In this document: in pieces, positions 7,291-16,688 of the stretch
How the letters are laid out: every line of letters starts with the position of its first letter
How positions within the stretch are numbered: position 1 is the first letter of the stretch
Assembly: GCA_037142875.1 (NCBI GenBank)
Contig: JBAWZV010000006.1
Location: 1 to 64,000, forward strand
From: PALSA-600 sp037142875
Lineage (GTDB): Bacteria; Actinomycetota; Thermoleophilia; Gaiellales; Gaiellaceae
Length of the DNA stretch: 64,000 nt
Direction of reading: 5' to 3'
The notes under the pieces: model-generated
Databases searched by the model: none
Told to the model about the DNA's origin: nothing
The model's input: the letters and a program-made list of their open reading frames with translations, nothing else
Made by a program: the position numbers and the translations under genes

Positions 7291-8584
7291 CGTCCCGGTA
7301 GCACTGCTCGGCTACGGCACGGTCGGAGCGGCTGTCAACCGGCTGCTCAACGATCAGGCGGACGACATTGAACGCGCAACCGGGCACCGGTTGCGCGTCG
7401 TCAAGGCGCTCGTCCGTGACCTCGACAAGGACCGCGGGTTCCCGGCGGACAGCGACGTGTTGACGACGGACATCCACGACATCCTCGGCGACCCGTCGAT
7501 CTCGATCGTCGCCGAGGTCATGGGTGGCGTCGAACCTGCAGGCGGCTACGTGCTCGACCTGCTTCGGGCCGGCAAGCATGTCGTGACCGCGAACAAGCAG
7601 CTTGTCGCCCGGCGGGGAGCGGCGCTCTTCGAGGCCGCCTCCGGCGCCGGCGTGCAGCTGCGGTTCGAGGCCAGCGTCTGCGCCGCGATCCCGGTGATCA
7701 AGGTGCTGCGCGAGTCGCTCGTCGTCACGAACGTCCACCGGGTTCTCGGGATCGTGAACGGCACGACCAACTTCATGCTCACCGAGATGGAGAAGGGCAT
7801 GACCTATGCCGAGGCGCTCGCCGAGGCGCAGCGCCGCGGCTTCGCCGAGGCCGACCCGACCGACGATGTCACGGGCGCGGATGCGGCCGCCAAGATGGCG
7901 ATCCTCGCGACAGTCGCGTTCAACTCGCGCTACGCGATCGAGGACGTCGACGTCGTCGGGATCGACCGGATCGACCCGCTCGACGTCGCTGCTGCCCGCG
8001 AGCTCGAGATGGTGATCCGCCTCGTCGGTGCCGCGCGCCTCGTCGACGGCCACGTCGACGTGCGGGTGAGCCCGGCATTCGTCGATCGCCACCATCCGCT
8101 CGCCGCGGTCGAGGGCGCCTTCAACGCCGTCATGCTCCAGGGCGACGCGATCCGTGAGATCACCCTCGAAGGTCCCGGCGCCGGTGGCGTCGAGACGGCC
8201 TCCGCCGTGATCGCCGACATGGCAAGCGTGATCGGCACGATGGGCACCGGATTTCTGCAGAACGACGCGGTCTGGCGGGCGCTCCCGCGGCTCGCGCAGG
8301 GTGAGCACCGCTCGCCGTACTACTTCCACCTTGCCGTCGACGACCGCCCGGGAGTACTCGCACGTGTCGCCGATGCGCTTGCCGAGCAGGACGTCTCGAT
8401 CGCCCGGCTCCTCCAGCACCAGACGGTCGACGGTGCGGCGCTCCACGTCGTGACCCACGAGGCGCGGCAGGGCTCGCTCGACGCCGCGCTCTCGACGATC
8501 GCTGCGCTGCCGGAGGTGCGCCGCAAGCCCCTGCCGTTCCCGGTCGTCTCCGACCGTGGTGTTGCGGAGCTCGGATGGGAGTGA
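7277..8584 (+). CDS. hom: Homoserine dehydrogenase with C-terminal ACT domain
   Basis: 435 residues. It reduces aspartate semialdehyde to homoserine. The NAD(P) motif is LLGYGTVGAAV at residues 9-20, and the catalytic region includes ANKQLVARRG and NGTTNFML. A C-terminal ACT domain (HLAVDDRPGVLARVADALAEQDVSI) is typical of threonine-inhibited actinobacterial enzymes. The ATG at 7277 lies inside the end of ilvC; an upstream in-frame ATG at 7244 would lie deeper in ilvC and is unlikely. thrC follows with a 10-nt overlap. Confidence 0.96.
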   Translation: MASVDVPVALLGYGTVGAAVNRLLNDQADDIERATGHRLRVVKALVRDLDKDRGFPADSDVLTTDIHDILGDPSISIVAEVMGGVEPAGGYVLDLLRAGKHVVTANKQLVARRGAALFEAASGAGVQLRFEASVCAAIPVIKVLRESLVVTNVHRVLGIVNGTTNFMLTEMEKGMTYAEALAEAQRRGFAEADPTDDVTGADAAAKMAILATVAFNSRYAIEDVDVVGIDRIDPLDVAAARELEMVIRLVGAARLVDGHVDVRVSPAFVDRHHPLAAVEGAFNAVMLQGDAIREITLEGPGAGGVETASAVIADMASVIGTMGTGFLQNDAVWRALPRLAQGEHRSPYYFHLAVDDRPGVLARVADALAEQDVSIARLLQHQTVDGAALHVVTHEARQGSLDAALSTIAALPEVRRKPLPFPVVSDRGVAELGWE

Positions 8585-9552
8585 TCGCCCTTCATCGCGA
8601 CCGCCTGCCGGTCGGTCCGAACACGCCCGAGCTGACACTCGGCGAGGGGGGCACGCCGCTGATCCGCTCCAGGCAGCTCGGCGAGCGGCTCGGCGTCGAG
8701 CTGTACTTCAAGTTCGAGGGGATGAACCCCTCCGGAAGCTTCAAGGATCGCGGCATGGTGTTCGCCGTCGCGAAGGCCGTCGAGGATGGCGCGACGGGCG
8801 TCGTCTGCGCGTCCACCGGCAACACGGCCGCCTCGGCCTCCGCCTACGCGGCGCACGCGGGTCTGACCGCAGTCGTCCTCTGCCCGGCCGGTGCGATCGC
8901 CCCGGCCAAGCAGGCGCAGTCGCGCGCGGTCGGTGCACAGTTCCTCGAGGTGCGCGGCTCGTTCGACGACGCCCTGCGCTCGTGCCAGGAGCTGGCAGGC
9001 CGCGGCGACTTCGCTCTCGTCAACTCGCTCAACCCGAACCGGCTCGAAGGCCAGAAGACCGCAGCGTTCGAGATCAGCGCCGCGCTCGGCCGCGCGCCGG
9101 ACGTGCTCGCCCTGCCCTACGGAGGCGGCGGCAACACGGTGGCCTACAACAAGGGCTTCGCCGAGGACGGCGTGCGCCCGCGGGTGCTCTCGGTGCAGGC
9201 CGAGCACCGCGCAACGACGCTCGCCTCAGCGATCCGCATCTCTGAGCCGGCCCACGCGCACGAGGTCGCCAGGCTCGTCGGCGAGGAACGGGTTGAGATC
9301 CTCACCGTCTCCGACGCCGAGATCACCGCGGCGTGGCTCGAGATCGCCCGTACCGAGGGAATCTTCTGCGAGCCGTCGTCGGCCGCAGGCGTCGCAGGGC
9401 TCGCGCACGCGAAGCTCGAGCCCGGCAGCACCGTCGTCTGCGTGCTCACCGGCCACGGCCTCAAGGACACCTCGGCCGTCGAGTCGCTCACCGAGCCCCC
9501 GACCCTCGTCGACCCGACCGTCGAGTCGATCCTCGCCGGGATCCGCCGATGA
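8575..9552 (+). CDS. thrC: Threonine synthase (short form)
   Basis: 325-residue fold-type II PLP enzyme that converts O-phosphohomoserine to threonine. Lys57 in SGSFKDRG binds PLP, and the phosphate-binding loop is PYGGGGNTVAY. It lacks the N-terminal zinc-ribbon seen in the second copy at 13322-14548. It lies between hom and thrB with overlaps at both ends, so this copy is the best candidate for the housekeeping threonine synthase. Confidence 0.93.
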   Translation: MGVIALHRDRLPVGPNTPELTLGEGGTPLIRSRQLGERLGVELYFKFEGMNPSGSFKDRGMVFAVAKAVEDGATGVVCASTGNTAASASAYAAHAGLTAVVLCPAGAIAPAKQAQSRAVGAQFLEVRGSFDDALRSCQELAGRGDFALVNSLNPNRLEGQKTAAFEISAALGRAPDVLALPYGGGGNTVAYNKGFAEDGVRPRVLSVQAEHRATTLASAIRISEPAHAHEVARLVGEERVEILTVSDAEITAAWLEIARTEGIFCEPSSAAGVAGLAHAKLEPGSTVVCVLTGHGLKDTSAVESLTEPPTLVDPTVESILAGIRR

Positions 9553-10421
9553 CCGACGCGATCCTGGTTCGGGCTCCCGCGACGAGCGCCAACCTCGGCG
9601 CCGGGTTCGACTGCGCCGCAGCGGCGTTCGACCTCTGGAACGAGATCGAGGTGACCCCGTCGACCGGTGAGCCGCGCGTTGAGCTCGCCGGCGAAGGGGC
9701 CGACGAGCTGCCGACCGGCCCGGATCATCTGGCGCTGCGCGCCTTCGCGCTCGTCACGCCCATCGAGGGCCACCGCTTTCGCTTCGTCAACAGGATCCCG
9801 CTCGAGCGGGGCCTCGGCTCCTCCGCGGCGACCGTCGCCGCCGGCGTTGTGGCGGGACTTCTCGCCTCGGGCCAGGAGGTGACGCCGGAGCGCGTCCTCG
9901 AGATCGGTCTGCCGCTCGAGGGGCACGCCGACAACCTCGCCGCCGCCGCCTACGGCGGCGTGTGCCTGATCTGGCGCGACGAGACCGGCTCGCGTGCCGT
10001 CCGTCTCGCCGACGACCTGCCGCTCGCTGCGATCGCCGTCGTCCCGTCGAGCCGCGTGAACACGAACGAGTCGCGCTCGCGGCTCCCGGCGACGCTCACC
10101 CACGGCGAGGCGACCACCGCCGCCGCGCAGGCGGCGCTCCTCGGTGCGGCCGTCGCGTCGGGAGACGCGACACTGTTCGCCGCGTCGTTCCACGATGTCC
10201 TGCACGAGCCGTTCCGCGCGCCCGACGCGCCGCTGCTCGACGAGCTTCGCTCGAACCCGGTGAGGGGATCGGCCGGCGTCACGCTGTCCGGCTCCGGCCC
10301 CACCGTCGTCGTCTGGGTCGAGAAGGACAAGGCAGCGCAGGCCGCCGCCGAGATCCAGAGCCGTCACCCGGATGCACGCGTCCTGTCCCTCGGCATCGCC
10401 CAGCAAGGAGCCTCAGCATGA
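9549..10421 (+). CDS. thrB: Homoserine kinase (GHMP family)
   Basis: 290 residues. It phosphorylates homoserine. GHMP motifs are present: an N-terminal APATSANLGAGFD, the ATP loop IPLERGLGSSAATVAAG, and a C-terminal GVTLSGSGPTVVVW. The ATG overlaps the thrC stop (ATGA), and the thrB stop overlaps the ilvD start in the same way. Confidence 0.96.
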   Translation: MTDAILVRAPATSANLGAGFDCAAAAFDLWNEIEVTPSTGEPRVELAGEGADELPTGPDHLALRAFALVTPIEGHRFRFVNRIPLERGLGSSAATVAAGVVAGLLASGQEVTPERVLEIGLPLEGHADNLAAAAYGGVCLIWRDETGSRAVRLADDLPLAAIAVVPSSRVNTNESRSRLPATLTHGEATTAAAQAALLGAAVASGDATLFAASFHDVLHEPFRAPDAPLLDELRSNPVRGSAGVTLSGSGPTVVVWVEKDKAAQAAAEIQSRHPDARVLSLGIAQQGASA

Positions 10422-12109
10422 GCGTCTACTCGAACCCGACCGATCCCGCGAAGCGCCGCAGCGCCGGTCTCACCGACGGCGTCGACCGCGCGCCGGCTCG
10501 CGCGATGCTCAAGGGCATCGGCTTCACCGACGAGGATCTCGCGCGCCCGCTGATCGGCGTCGCGACGACGTGGATCGAGACGATGCCGTGCAACTACAAC
10601 CAGCGCGAGCTCGCCGTCTACGTCAAGGAGGGCATCCGCGCAGCGGGCGGCACCCCCGTTGAGTTCAACACGATCTCCGTCTCCGACGGCGTCTCGATGG
10701 GCACGACCGGTATGCGCGCGTCGCTCATCTCCCGCGAGGTGATCGCCGACTCGATCGAGCTCGTCTGCGAGGGACACCTGCTCGACGGTCTCGTCTGCCT
10801 CGTCGGCTGCGACAAGACGATCCCTGGCGCCCTGATGGCGCTCGCGCGGCTCGACATCCCGGGTCTCATCTACTACAGCGGCTCGATCGCTCCTGGCCGC
10901 TTCCGCGGCAAGGACGTGACGATCCAGGACGTCTTCGAAGCTGTCGGCAAGCGCGCGGCCGGGACGATGACCGACGAGGACGTCCACGAGCTCGAGAGCT
11001 GCGCCTGCCCGGGTGCCGGCGCGTGCGGTGGCCAGTTCACCGCGAACACGATGGCGACGGTGATCGACTTCCTCGGCATCTCGCCGCGCGGCTTCTCCGG
11101 CATCCCGGCGACGAACCCGGACAAGATCGAGGCCTCGCGTGCGGCCGGCCGGATCGCCATGGACGCCGTGCACAAGGACATTCGCCCGTCGCACATCCTC
11201 ACGCGTGAGGCATTCGAGAACGCGATCGCTGCGGTCGCCGGCACCGGTGGCTCGACAAACGGCGTGCTGCATCTGCTCGCCGTCGCGCGTGAGGCCGGGA
11301 TCCCGCTCGAGCTCGACGACTTCGACGACATCGCCGCACGGACGCCGATCGTTGCCGACATCAAGCCGTTTGGCCGGTACGTCGCAACCGACGTCCACGC
11401 CGCCGGCGGCGTCGGCCTGGTCGCGCGCGAGCTGATCGGGGCTGGCATGATCCACCCGGACGAGCGCGGCGTCGACGGGATGACGCTCGGTGACCTCGCG
11501 GCCGCGGTTGTCGAGCGGCCGGGACAGGACGTCGTCGTCTCCTACAAGACTCCGATCAAGCCGACGGGCGGCCTCGCGATCCTGCGCGGCTCGCTCGCGC
11601 CTGAGGGCTCCGTCGTCAAGCTCGCAGGTCACGAGCGGCTCCTCCACAAGGGGCCGGCGCGTGTCTTCGAATCCGAGGAGGAGTGCTTCGCGGCGGTCAA
11701 GGCACGGTCGATCCATGCCGGCGACGTCGTCGTCATCCGCTACGAAGGCCCCGCCGGCGGCCCTGGGATGCGCGAGATGCTGCACGTCACGGCGGCGCTC
11801 GTCGGCGAGGGGCTCGGCGAGGACATCGCGCTCATCACCGACGGCCGCTTCTCCGGTGCCACGCACGGCCTGATGGTCGGCCACGTCGCGCCCGAGGCGT
11901 TCCGTGGCGGCCCGCTCGCCGCGGTGCAGGAGGGCGACACGATCATCCTCGACATCGCCAACCGACGTCTCGATCTCGACATCTCCGAGGAGGAACTCGC
12001 GACGCGGCTCGCAGCGTGGACCGCTCCGGACCCGCGGTACAAGCGCGGCGTCTTTGCGAAGTACGCCTCCGAGGTCAGCTCTGCGTCCGAAGGCGCGGTG
12101 ACCTCGTAG
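10418..12109 (+). CDS. ilvD: Dihydroxy-acid dehydratase
   Basis: 563 residues, full length. It dehydrates dihydroxyisovalerate or dihydroxymethylvalerate to the keto acids. Cluster ligands are Cys58 (TMPCNYNQ), Cys131 (VGCDKTIPG) and Cys203 (GACGGQFTAN). This three-Cys pattern is seen in [2Fe-2S] enzymes such as that of Mycobacterium. It is the last gene of the ilvBNC-hom-thrCB-ilvD run, with CAAGGAG before the ATG. The downstream alaC-like gene is convergent, 14 nt away. Confidence 0.96.
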   Translation: MSVYSNPTDPAKRRSAGLTDGVDRAPARAMLKGIGFTDEDLARPLIGVATTWIETMPCNYNQRELAVYVKEGIRAAGGTPVEFNTISVSDGVSMGTTGMRASLISREVIADSIELVCEGHLLDGLVCLVGCDKTIPGALMALARLDIPGLIYYSGSIAPGRFRGKDVTIQDVFEAVGKRAAGTMTDEDVHELESCACPGAGACGGQFTANTMATVIDFLGISPRGFSGIPATNPDKIEASRAAGRIAMDAVHKDIRPSHILTREAFENAIAAVAGTGGSTNGVLHLLAVAREAGIPLELDDFDDIAARTPIVADIKPFGRYVATDVHAAGGVGLVARELIGAGMIHPDERGVDGMTLGDLAAAVVERPGQDVVVSYKTPIKPTGGLAILRGSLAPEGSVVKLAGHERLLHKGPARVFESEEECFAAVKARSIHAGDVVVIRYEGPAGGPGMREMLHVTAALVGEGLGEDIALITDGRFSGATHGLMVGHVAPEAFRGGPLAAVQEGDTIILDIANRRLDLDISEEELATRLAAWTAPDPRYKRGVFAKYASEVSSASEGAVTS

Positions 12110-12123
12110 TGCGGCGGCAGGCT

Positions 12124-13293
12124 CTAGTTGCCGAGCAGCTTCTTGATGGAGCGCGTGGCCTGGCCGATTCGCTGCTCGTTCTCGACGAGCGCGAAGCGAA
12201 CGTGGCCGTCTCCACCGGGGCCGAAGCCGATGCCTGGGCTGACCGCCACCTCGGCCTCGCGGGCGAGCAGCAGGCTGAACTCCAGGGAGCCGAGATGAGC
12301 GTGGCTCTCGGGGATCGGCGCCCAGGCGAACATCGTTCCCTTGGGCGGCTCGATCTCCCAGCCGGCGCGGGCGAGCCCGGAGACGAGCGCGTCGCGGCGG
12401 ACACGGTAGATCTCGTTGACCTCGAGCGGGTAGTCGGCAGCCTCACGCATGGCGACGATCGAGGCGATCTGGATCGGCTGGAAGGTTCCGTAGTCGAGGT
12501 AGGACTTCAGCTTCGCGAGCGCGGCGACCACGTCGGCGCGGCCGAGCGTGAAGCCCATGCGCCAGCCGGCCATGGAGAAGGACTTCGTCAGGCTGTACAG
12601 CTCGACGGCGACGTCGAGCGCGCCCTCAGCAGCCAGGATGGACGGCGGCCGGTGGCCGTCGAAGGCGATGTCCGCATAGGCGAAGTCGTGCACCAGGATG
12701 AACTCACGTTCGCGGGCCAGGTCGACGAGCGACTGCATCAGCTCGGGCGTCGCGACGGTCGTGGTCGGGTTGTGCGGGAAGGAGACGATCACGACGCGCG
12801 GCTTCGGCAGCTCGGCGCGGACGGCCTCCTCGATCGTGGCCAGGAAGTCGGCGCCCTCGAAGCAGCGGGCGTGCACGACGGTCGCACCGGCAAGACGCGG
12901 AGCGACGAGATGGATCGGGTAGGCGGGCGACGGAACGACGCACGTGTCGCCGGGCTCGAGCAGCACCCACATGAGGTGGGAGAGACCCTCCTTGGCGCCG
13001 ATGGTCGAGACGACATGGCGCTCCGGATCAAGGGTCACACCGAAATGGCTTTCGTACCGCTCGCAGATGGCCTCGCGCAGATTCGGGAGACCGCGGCTCG
13101 AGGAGTAGCGATGGTTGACCGGTTTGAGCGCGGCCTCGGCGAGCTTTTCGACGGCAATTCCGGGCGACGGAATGTCCGGGTTGCCGAACCCAAGGTCGAT
13201 GATGTCGCGGCCCTCACGGCGCAGTTCTCGCTTCAGGTCGTTGACCGTTGCGAAGACGTACGGGGGCAGATCATGAATCCGACGGAATTCCAT
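12124..13293 (-). CDS. Class I/II aminotransferase, AlaC-like (alanine transaminase)
   Basis: 389-residue fold-type I PLP enzyme. Lys237 in YSLTKSFSMAGWRMGF binds PLP, with NPTTTVA and HDFAYADIAFDG as cofactor-contacting loops and FGNPDIPSP at the N-terminus. This pattern is closest to AlaC/YfdZ-type glutamate-pyruvate aminotransferases, with LL-diaminopimelate aminotransferase as the alternative. I chose the ATG at 13293 because homologous N-termini begin FRRIHDLPPYVF. It diverges from thrC2 with only 28 nt between starts, so the promoters must overlap coding sequence. A product of pyruvate fits the surrounding pathways. Confidence 0.85.
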   Translation of the reverse strand: MEFRRIHDLPPYVFATVNDLKRELRREGRDIIDLGFGNPDIPSPGIAVEKLAEAALKPVNHRYSSSRGLPNLREAICERYESHFGVTLDPERHVVSTIGAKEGLSHLMWVLLEPGDTCVVPSPAYPIHLVAPRLAGATVVHARCFEGADFLATIEEAVRAELPKPRVVIVSFPHNPTTTVATPELMQSLVDLAREREFILVHDFAYADIAFDGHRPPSILAAEGALDVAVELYSLTKSFSMAGWRMGFTLGRADVVAALAKLKSYLDYGTFQPIQIASIVAMREAADYPLEVNEIYRVRRDALVSGLARAGWEIEPPKGTMFAWAPIPESHAHLGSLEFSLLLAREAEVAVSPGIGFGPGGDGHVRFALVENEQRIGQATRSIKKLLGN

Positions 13294-13321
13294 AGCCGCC
13301 CTCAGTCTAAGGAGACTCGTT

Positions 13322-14548
13322 ATGTCAGTTGACGTTCTACGGTGTCGTGTGTGCGAAACCGAGTACCCCGCAGTGGCGAATGGCATCTGCGTGCGGTGCT
13401 TCGGGCCGCTCGAACCGGTCTACGACTGGGACGCAATTTCCCAGCGTGTGAGCCGTGAAAGCATCGAGGCGGGGCCCATGTCGCTGTGGCGCTACGCGGA
13501 CTTCCTGCCCGCCACGCCGCCGGCTGACGCCGCCTACGGCCCCGGGTGGACGCCGCTTGTCCCCGCACCGCGTCTCGCGGCCGCCGTCGGTGTTCGAGAG
13601 CTCTGGCTGAAGCTCGACCTCGCGAATCCGACCCACTCGTTCAAGGATCGCGTTGTTGCGGTCGCGTCCGCGAAGGCCGTCGAGTTCGGCATGGAGACGC
13701 TCTCCTGCACCTCGACGGGCAACCTTGCGAACTCGGTCGCGGCGCGGGCTGCCCAGCTCGGGATGCCCGCTGTCATCTTCTGTCCGGCCGGACTCGAGCC
13801 GGAGAAGATCCAGGCGACCACCGTGTATGGCGCACGTATCTACGGCGTCAACGGCAGCTACGACGACTGCTCGCGGCTCGCGAGCGAGCTCGCGGGCGAG
13901 GTCGAGTGGGGCTTCGTCAACGTCAACCTGCGCTCGTACTACGCCGAGGGGTCGAAGACGCTCGCGTTCGAGGTGATCGAGCAGCTCGGCTGGGAGACGC
14001 CGGATGCGATCGTTGCCCCGATCGCATCGGGTGCGATGTTCTCGAAGCTCTGGCAGGGCTCGCAGCAGTTCCAGCAGCTCGGGCTGATCGACACGCCGCT
14101 GCCGCGCCTGTACGGCGGCCAGGCGGAGGGGTGCTGCCCCGTTGCGACGGCCTTCTCCGAGGACCGGCGCGTGTCGCCCGTGCGCCCGAACACGATCGCC
14201 CGGTCGCTTGCGATCGGCAACCCGGCCGACGGCGACCTCGCGATCGCGACCGCGCGTGCCTCCGGTGGCGCGATCTACTCGGTGCCCGAGGACGAGGTTG
14301 GCGCGAACATGGCTCTGCTTGCCGAGCTCGCCGGGGTCTTCGGAGAGACGGCGGCGGGTGTCACGATCGGTGCTCTCCGCGCCGCCGCAGCCCGAGGTGA
14401 CATCGGTGAGAACGATCGCGTCGTTGCCCTGATCACCGGAAGCGGCCTGAAGACGCCGGCCGCGGTCGCCCCGTACGTGACGGGATCGATGATCGAGATC
14501 GAGCCCGACGTCGACGCGCTGCTCGAGGAGCTCGGGGTGATCGCATGA
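13322..14548 (+). CDS. thrC: Threonine synthase (long, zinc-ribbon form)
   Basis: 408 residues, second threonine synthase homologue in the window. The N-terminal zinc ribbon has Cys8, Cys11, Cys23 and Cys26 (CRVC and CVRC). The PLP lysine is Lys108 in THSFKDR. The loop after it reads PIASGAMFSKL rather than the GGGGN loop of the first copy, and the C-terminal part has CCPVATAF and SLAIGNPADG. This matches the long threonine synthase family of Streptomyces. AAGGAG precedes the ATG. It heads a run with aroQ, leuB, pheA and leuCD, so it may have a distinct substrate or be a redundant copy. Confidence 0.88.
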   Translation: MSVDVLRCRVCETEYPAVANGICVRCFGPLEPVYDWDAISQRVSRESIEAGPMSLWRYADFLPATPPADAAYGPGWTPLVPAPRLAAAVGVRELWLKLDLANPTHSFKDRVVAVASAKAVEFGMETLSCTSTGNLANSVAARAAQLGMPAVIFCPAGLEPEKIQATTVYGARIYGVNGSYDDCSRLASELAGEVEWGFVNVNLRSYYAEGSKTLAFEVIEQLGWETPDAIVAPIASGAMFSKLWQGSQQFQQLGLIDTPLPRLYGGQAEGCCPVATAFSEDRRVSPVRPNTIARSLAIGNPADGDLAIATARASGGAIYSVPEDEVGANMALLAELAGVFGETAAGVTIGALRAAAARGDIGENDRVVALITGSGLKTPAAVAPYVTGSMIEIEPDVDALLEELGVIA

Positions 14549-14814
14549 GCGACTCCGTCGTTCGAGGGATCCGCGACGAGATCGACGCGATCGACCGGAG
14601 CCTGATCGACGGGCTGAACCGGCGCATCGAGATAGTCCGGCACCTGCACGACTACAAGGTCGAGCACGGTCTGCCACTGCGCGATCCGGGTCGCGAGGAG
14701 TCGATGGTCGTCGAGCTCATCGCGAGCAGCAGCGGCCCGCTCTCACCTGAGGGAATCGCCGACTTCGTGCACAACGTCCTCGACCTGACACGGAGGGAGA
14801 TCCACGGTGACTAA
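14545..14814 (+). CDS. aroQ: Chorismate mutase, AroQ class
   Basis: 89 residues, a single all-helical domain. The pattern RGIRDEIDAIDRSLIDGLNRRIEIVRHLHDYK is the N-terminal long helix with the active-site Arg and Lys. It converts chorismate to prephenate, the substrate of the PheA encoded two genes downstream. It has no fused domain. The start overlaps the threonine synthase stop (ATGA) and the end overlaps leuB by 8 nt. Confidence 0.92.
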   Translation: MSDSVVRGIRDEIDAIDRSLIDGLNRRIEIVRHLHDYKVEHGLPLRDPGREESMVVELIASSSGPLSPEGIADFVHNVLDLTRREIHGD

Positions 14815-15814
14815 GACCTTCGTCTGCCTGCCCGGTGACGGGATCGGGCCAGAGGTGATGAGCGAGGCTGTCCGCGTGATCATGGCGCTCGGGTACGGCT
14901 TCTCCGAACAGCCCATCGGTGGCGCTGCGATCGACACCTACGGCAAGCCGCTCCCGGTTCACACGATGGCGGCCTGCGCCGGTGCCGACGCGGTGCTGCT
15001 TGGCGCGGTCGGTGGCCCGCAGTGGGATCACCTTGGTGGCGTTCGCCCGGAGGGCGCGCTGATCCAGCTGCGGAAGGAGCTCGACGTGTACGCGAACCTC
15101 CGCCCGGCACGTGCCGAGGGCGTCGACCTGTTGATCGTGCGCGAGCTCGTCGGCGGTCTCTACTACGGCGCGCGTGGCACGCGTGAGGACGGGGTCGTGT
15201 ACGACACACTCGAGTACACGCCGGCTCAGGTCGAGCGCGTGGCACGCCAGGCGTTCGAGTTCGCACGGCGCCGCAGCGGCCGTCTGCTCTCTGTCGACAA
15301 GGCCAACGTGCTCGAGACCTCGCGGATGTGGCGGTCGGTCGTGACGAACGTCGGCCTCGAGTACCCCGACGTCGAGCTGAGCCACGGCCTCGTCGACAGC
15401 GTTGCGATGAACCTCGTCATGCAGCCCGGGTCGTTCGACACGCTTGTGATGGAGAACACCTTTGGCGACATCCTCTCGGACGTCGCTGCCGGCGCGACCG
15501 GCGGTCTCGGACTCGCCGCCTCGGCGAGCCTGGGCGACAAGGGGCCGGGCATCTTCGAGCCTGTCCACGGCTCGGCTCCGGACATCGCCGGTACCGGCAA
15601 GGCAAACCCGACGGCGATGCTCCTGTCGCTTGCACTCGCGCTCGACTACGGGCTCGGCGAGCCCGACCTGGCACGGGCGGTCGAGTCGGCCGTCGCGACG
15701 GCGCTCGAGACCATGCCGACCCACGACGTCGGTGGAACCGCGACGACGTCGCAGTTCGGCACTGCCGTGCTCGACGCACTCGGGAAGCGCGTCCCGCTGA
15801 GCCAGCTGCCATGA
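14807..15814 (+). CDS. leuB: 3-isopropylmalate dehydrogenase
   Basis: 335 residues. It oxidises and decarboxylates 3-isopropylmalate in leucine synthesis. Motifs are GDGIGPEVM at the N-terminus, RELVGGLYYG, VDKANVLETSRMW and the metal/NAD region DILSDVAAG, with the adenosine loop EPVHGSAPDIAG. The GTG start lies inside the end of aroQ. leuC and leuD follow after pheA. No leuA (isopropylmalate synthase) is present in the window. Confidence 0.96.
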   Translation: MTKTFVCLPGDGIGPEVMSEAVRVIMALGYGFSEQPIGGAAIDTYGKPLPVHTMAACAGADAVLLGAVGGPQWDHLGGVRPEGALIQLRKELDVYANLRPARAEGVDLLIVRELVGGLYYGARGTREDGVVYDTLEYTPAQVERVARQAFEFARRRSGRLLSVDKANVLETSRMWRSVVTNVGLEYPDVELSHGLVDSVAMNLVMQPGSFDTLVMENTFGDILSDVAAGATGGLGLAASASLGDKGPGIFEPVHGSAPDIAGTGKANPTAMLLSLALALDYGLGEPDLARAVESAVATALETMPTHDVGGTATTSQFGTAVLDALGKRVPLSQLP

Positions 15815-15839
15815 GCCATGCCGTCGCCCAGGTGCGGTC

Positions 15840-16688
15840 GTGCCGGTGAAGGCCGCCGTCGGAGCGGTCGTCGGGTATCCGGGGCCCGCGGGCAGTCACA
15901 GCGCTGCTGCGGCCACGCTGCTGACGCCCGCGGGGGCGACGATGGAGCCACTTGCGAGCTTCAACGCGGTCATCGAGGCCTGCGTCGAGGGCCACGTGCA
16001 GTTCGGCGTGCTCCCGATCGAGAACTCTCTGCACGGCCCTGTGGGTGAGACGCACGACCTCCTCTACGAGGCCCCGCTCTCGATCGTGGCCGAGGTGGTC
16101 ATGCCGATCGTGCACTGCGTCGTTGCGAAGGGCCCGGTGGCGCTCACAGACATCCACACGCTGCGCTCCTACCCGGTGGCGTTTGACCAGTGCCGCGACC
16201 TGCTCCGCTCACTCACGGCCCGCTGTCTGCCGGCCGCGACGACCTCTGACGCCGCGAGGGAGGTCGCCGAGTCCGGCGATCTCGGCGAGGCAGCAATCGC
16301 GAGCCGCGAGGCCGCCGAGCACTACGGGCTGACGGTGATCGCGGAGGACGTCGGAGACCGTCCGGCGGCGTTCACGCGGTTTGTCTCGATCGCGCCGTAC
16401 ACGCGCCTCGATGTCACGGCTCGCGCGCGCACGGCGATCTCGTTCGTCACTGACCACCGCCCGGGCGCCCTCGTGGGTGCGCTTCAGCCGTTCGCCCATC
16501 ACGGGCTGAACCTGGTGCAGCTGACCTCGCGGCCGATCCCGCACTCCGCCTTCCGCTACCGGTTCGACGTCGTCCTCGACGGCCACCCGCTCGACCACGG
16601 GATGCAGACCGCTTTTGTCGAGATGCGCGAGTGGACGCGCGAGATCCGCGTGTTCGGAAGCTACGCCGCCACGGTGGGGGATCACTGA
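15840..16688 (+). CDS. pheA: Prephenate dehydratase with ACT domain
   Basis: 282 residues, monofunctional. It converts prephenate to phenylpyruvate. The catalytic domain has GYPGPAGSHS at the N-terminus, VLPIENSLHGPV and the diagnostic AAFTRF motif. The C-terminal ACT domain (ISFVTDHRPGALVGALQPF) has the Phe-binding motif as TSRPI. I used the GTG at 15840; a GTG two codons later is also possible, and no strong ribosome binding site decides. It is placed between leuB and leuC. Confidence 0.92.
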   Translation: MPVKAAVGAVVGYPGPAGSHSAAAATLLTPAGATMEPLASFNAVIEACVEGHVQFGVLPIENSLHGPVGETHDLLYEAPLSIVAEVVMPIVHCVVAKGPVALTDIHTLRSYPVAFDQCRDLLRSLTARCLPAATTSDAAREVAESGDLGEAAIASREAAEHYGLTVIAEDVGDRPAAFTRFVSIAPYTRLDVTARARTAISFVTDHRPGALVGALQPFAHHGLNLVQLTSRPIPHSAFRYRFDVVLDGHPLDHGMQTAFVEMREWTREIRVFGSYAATVGDH

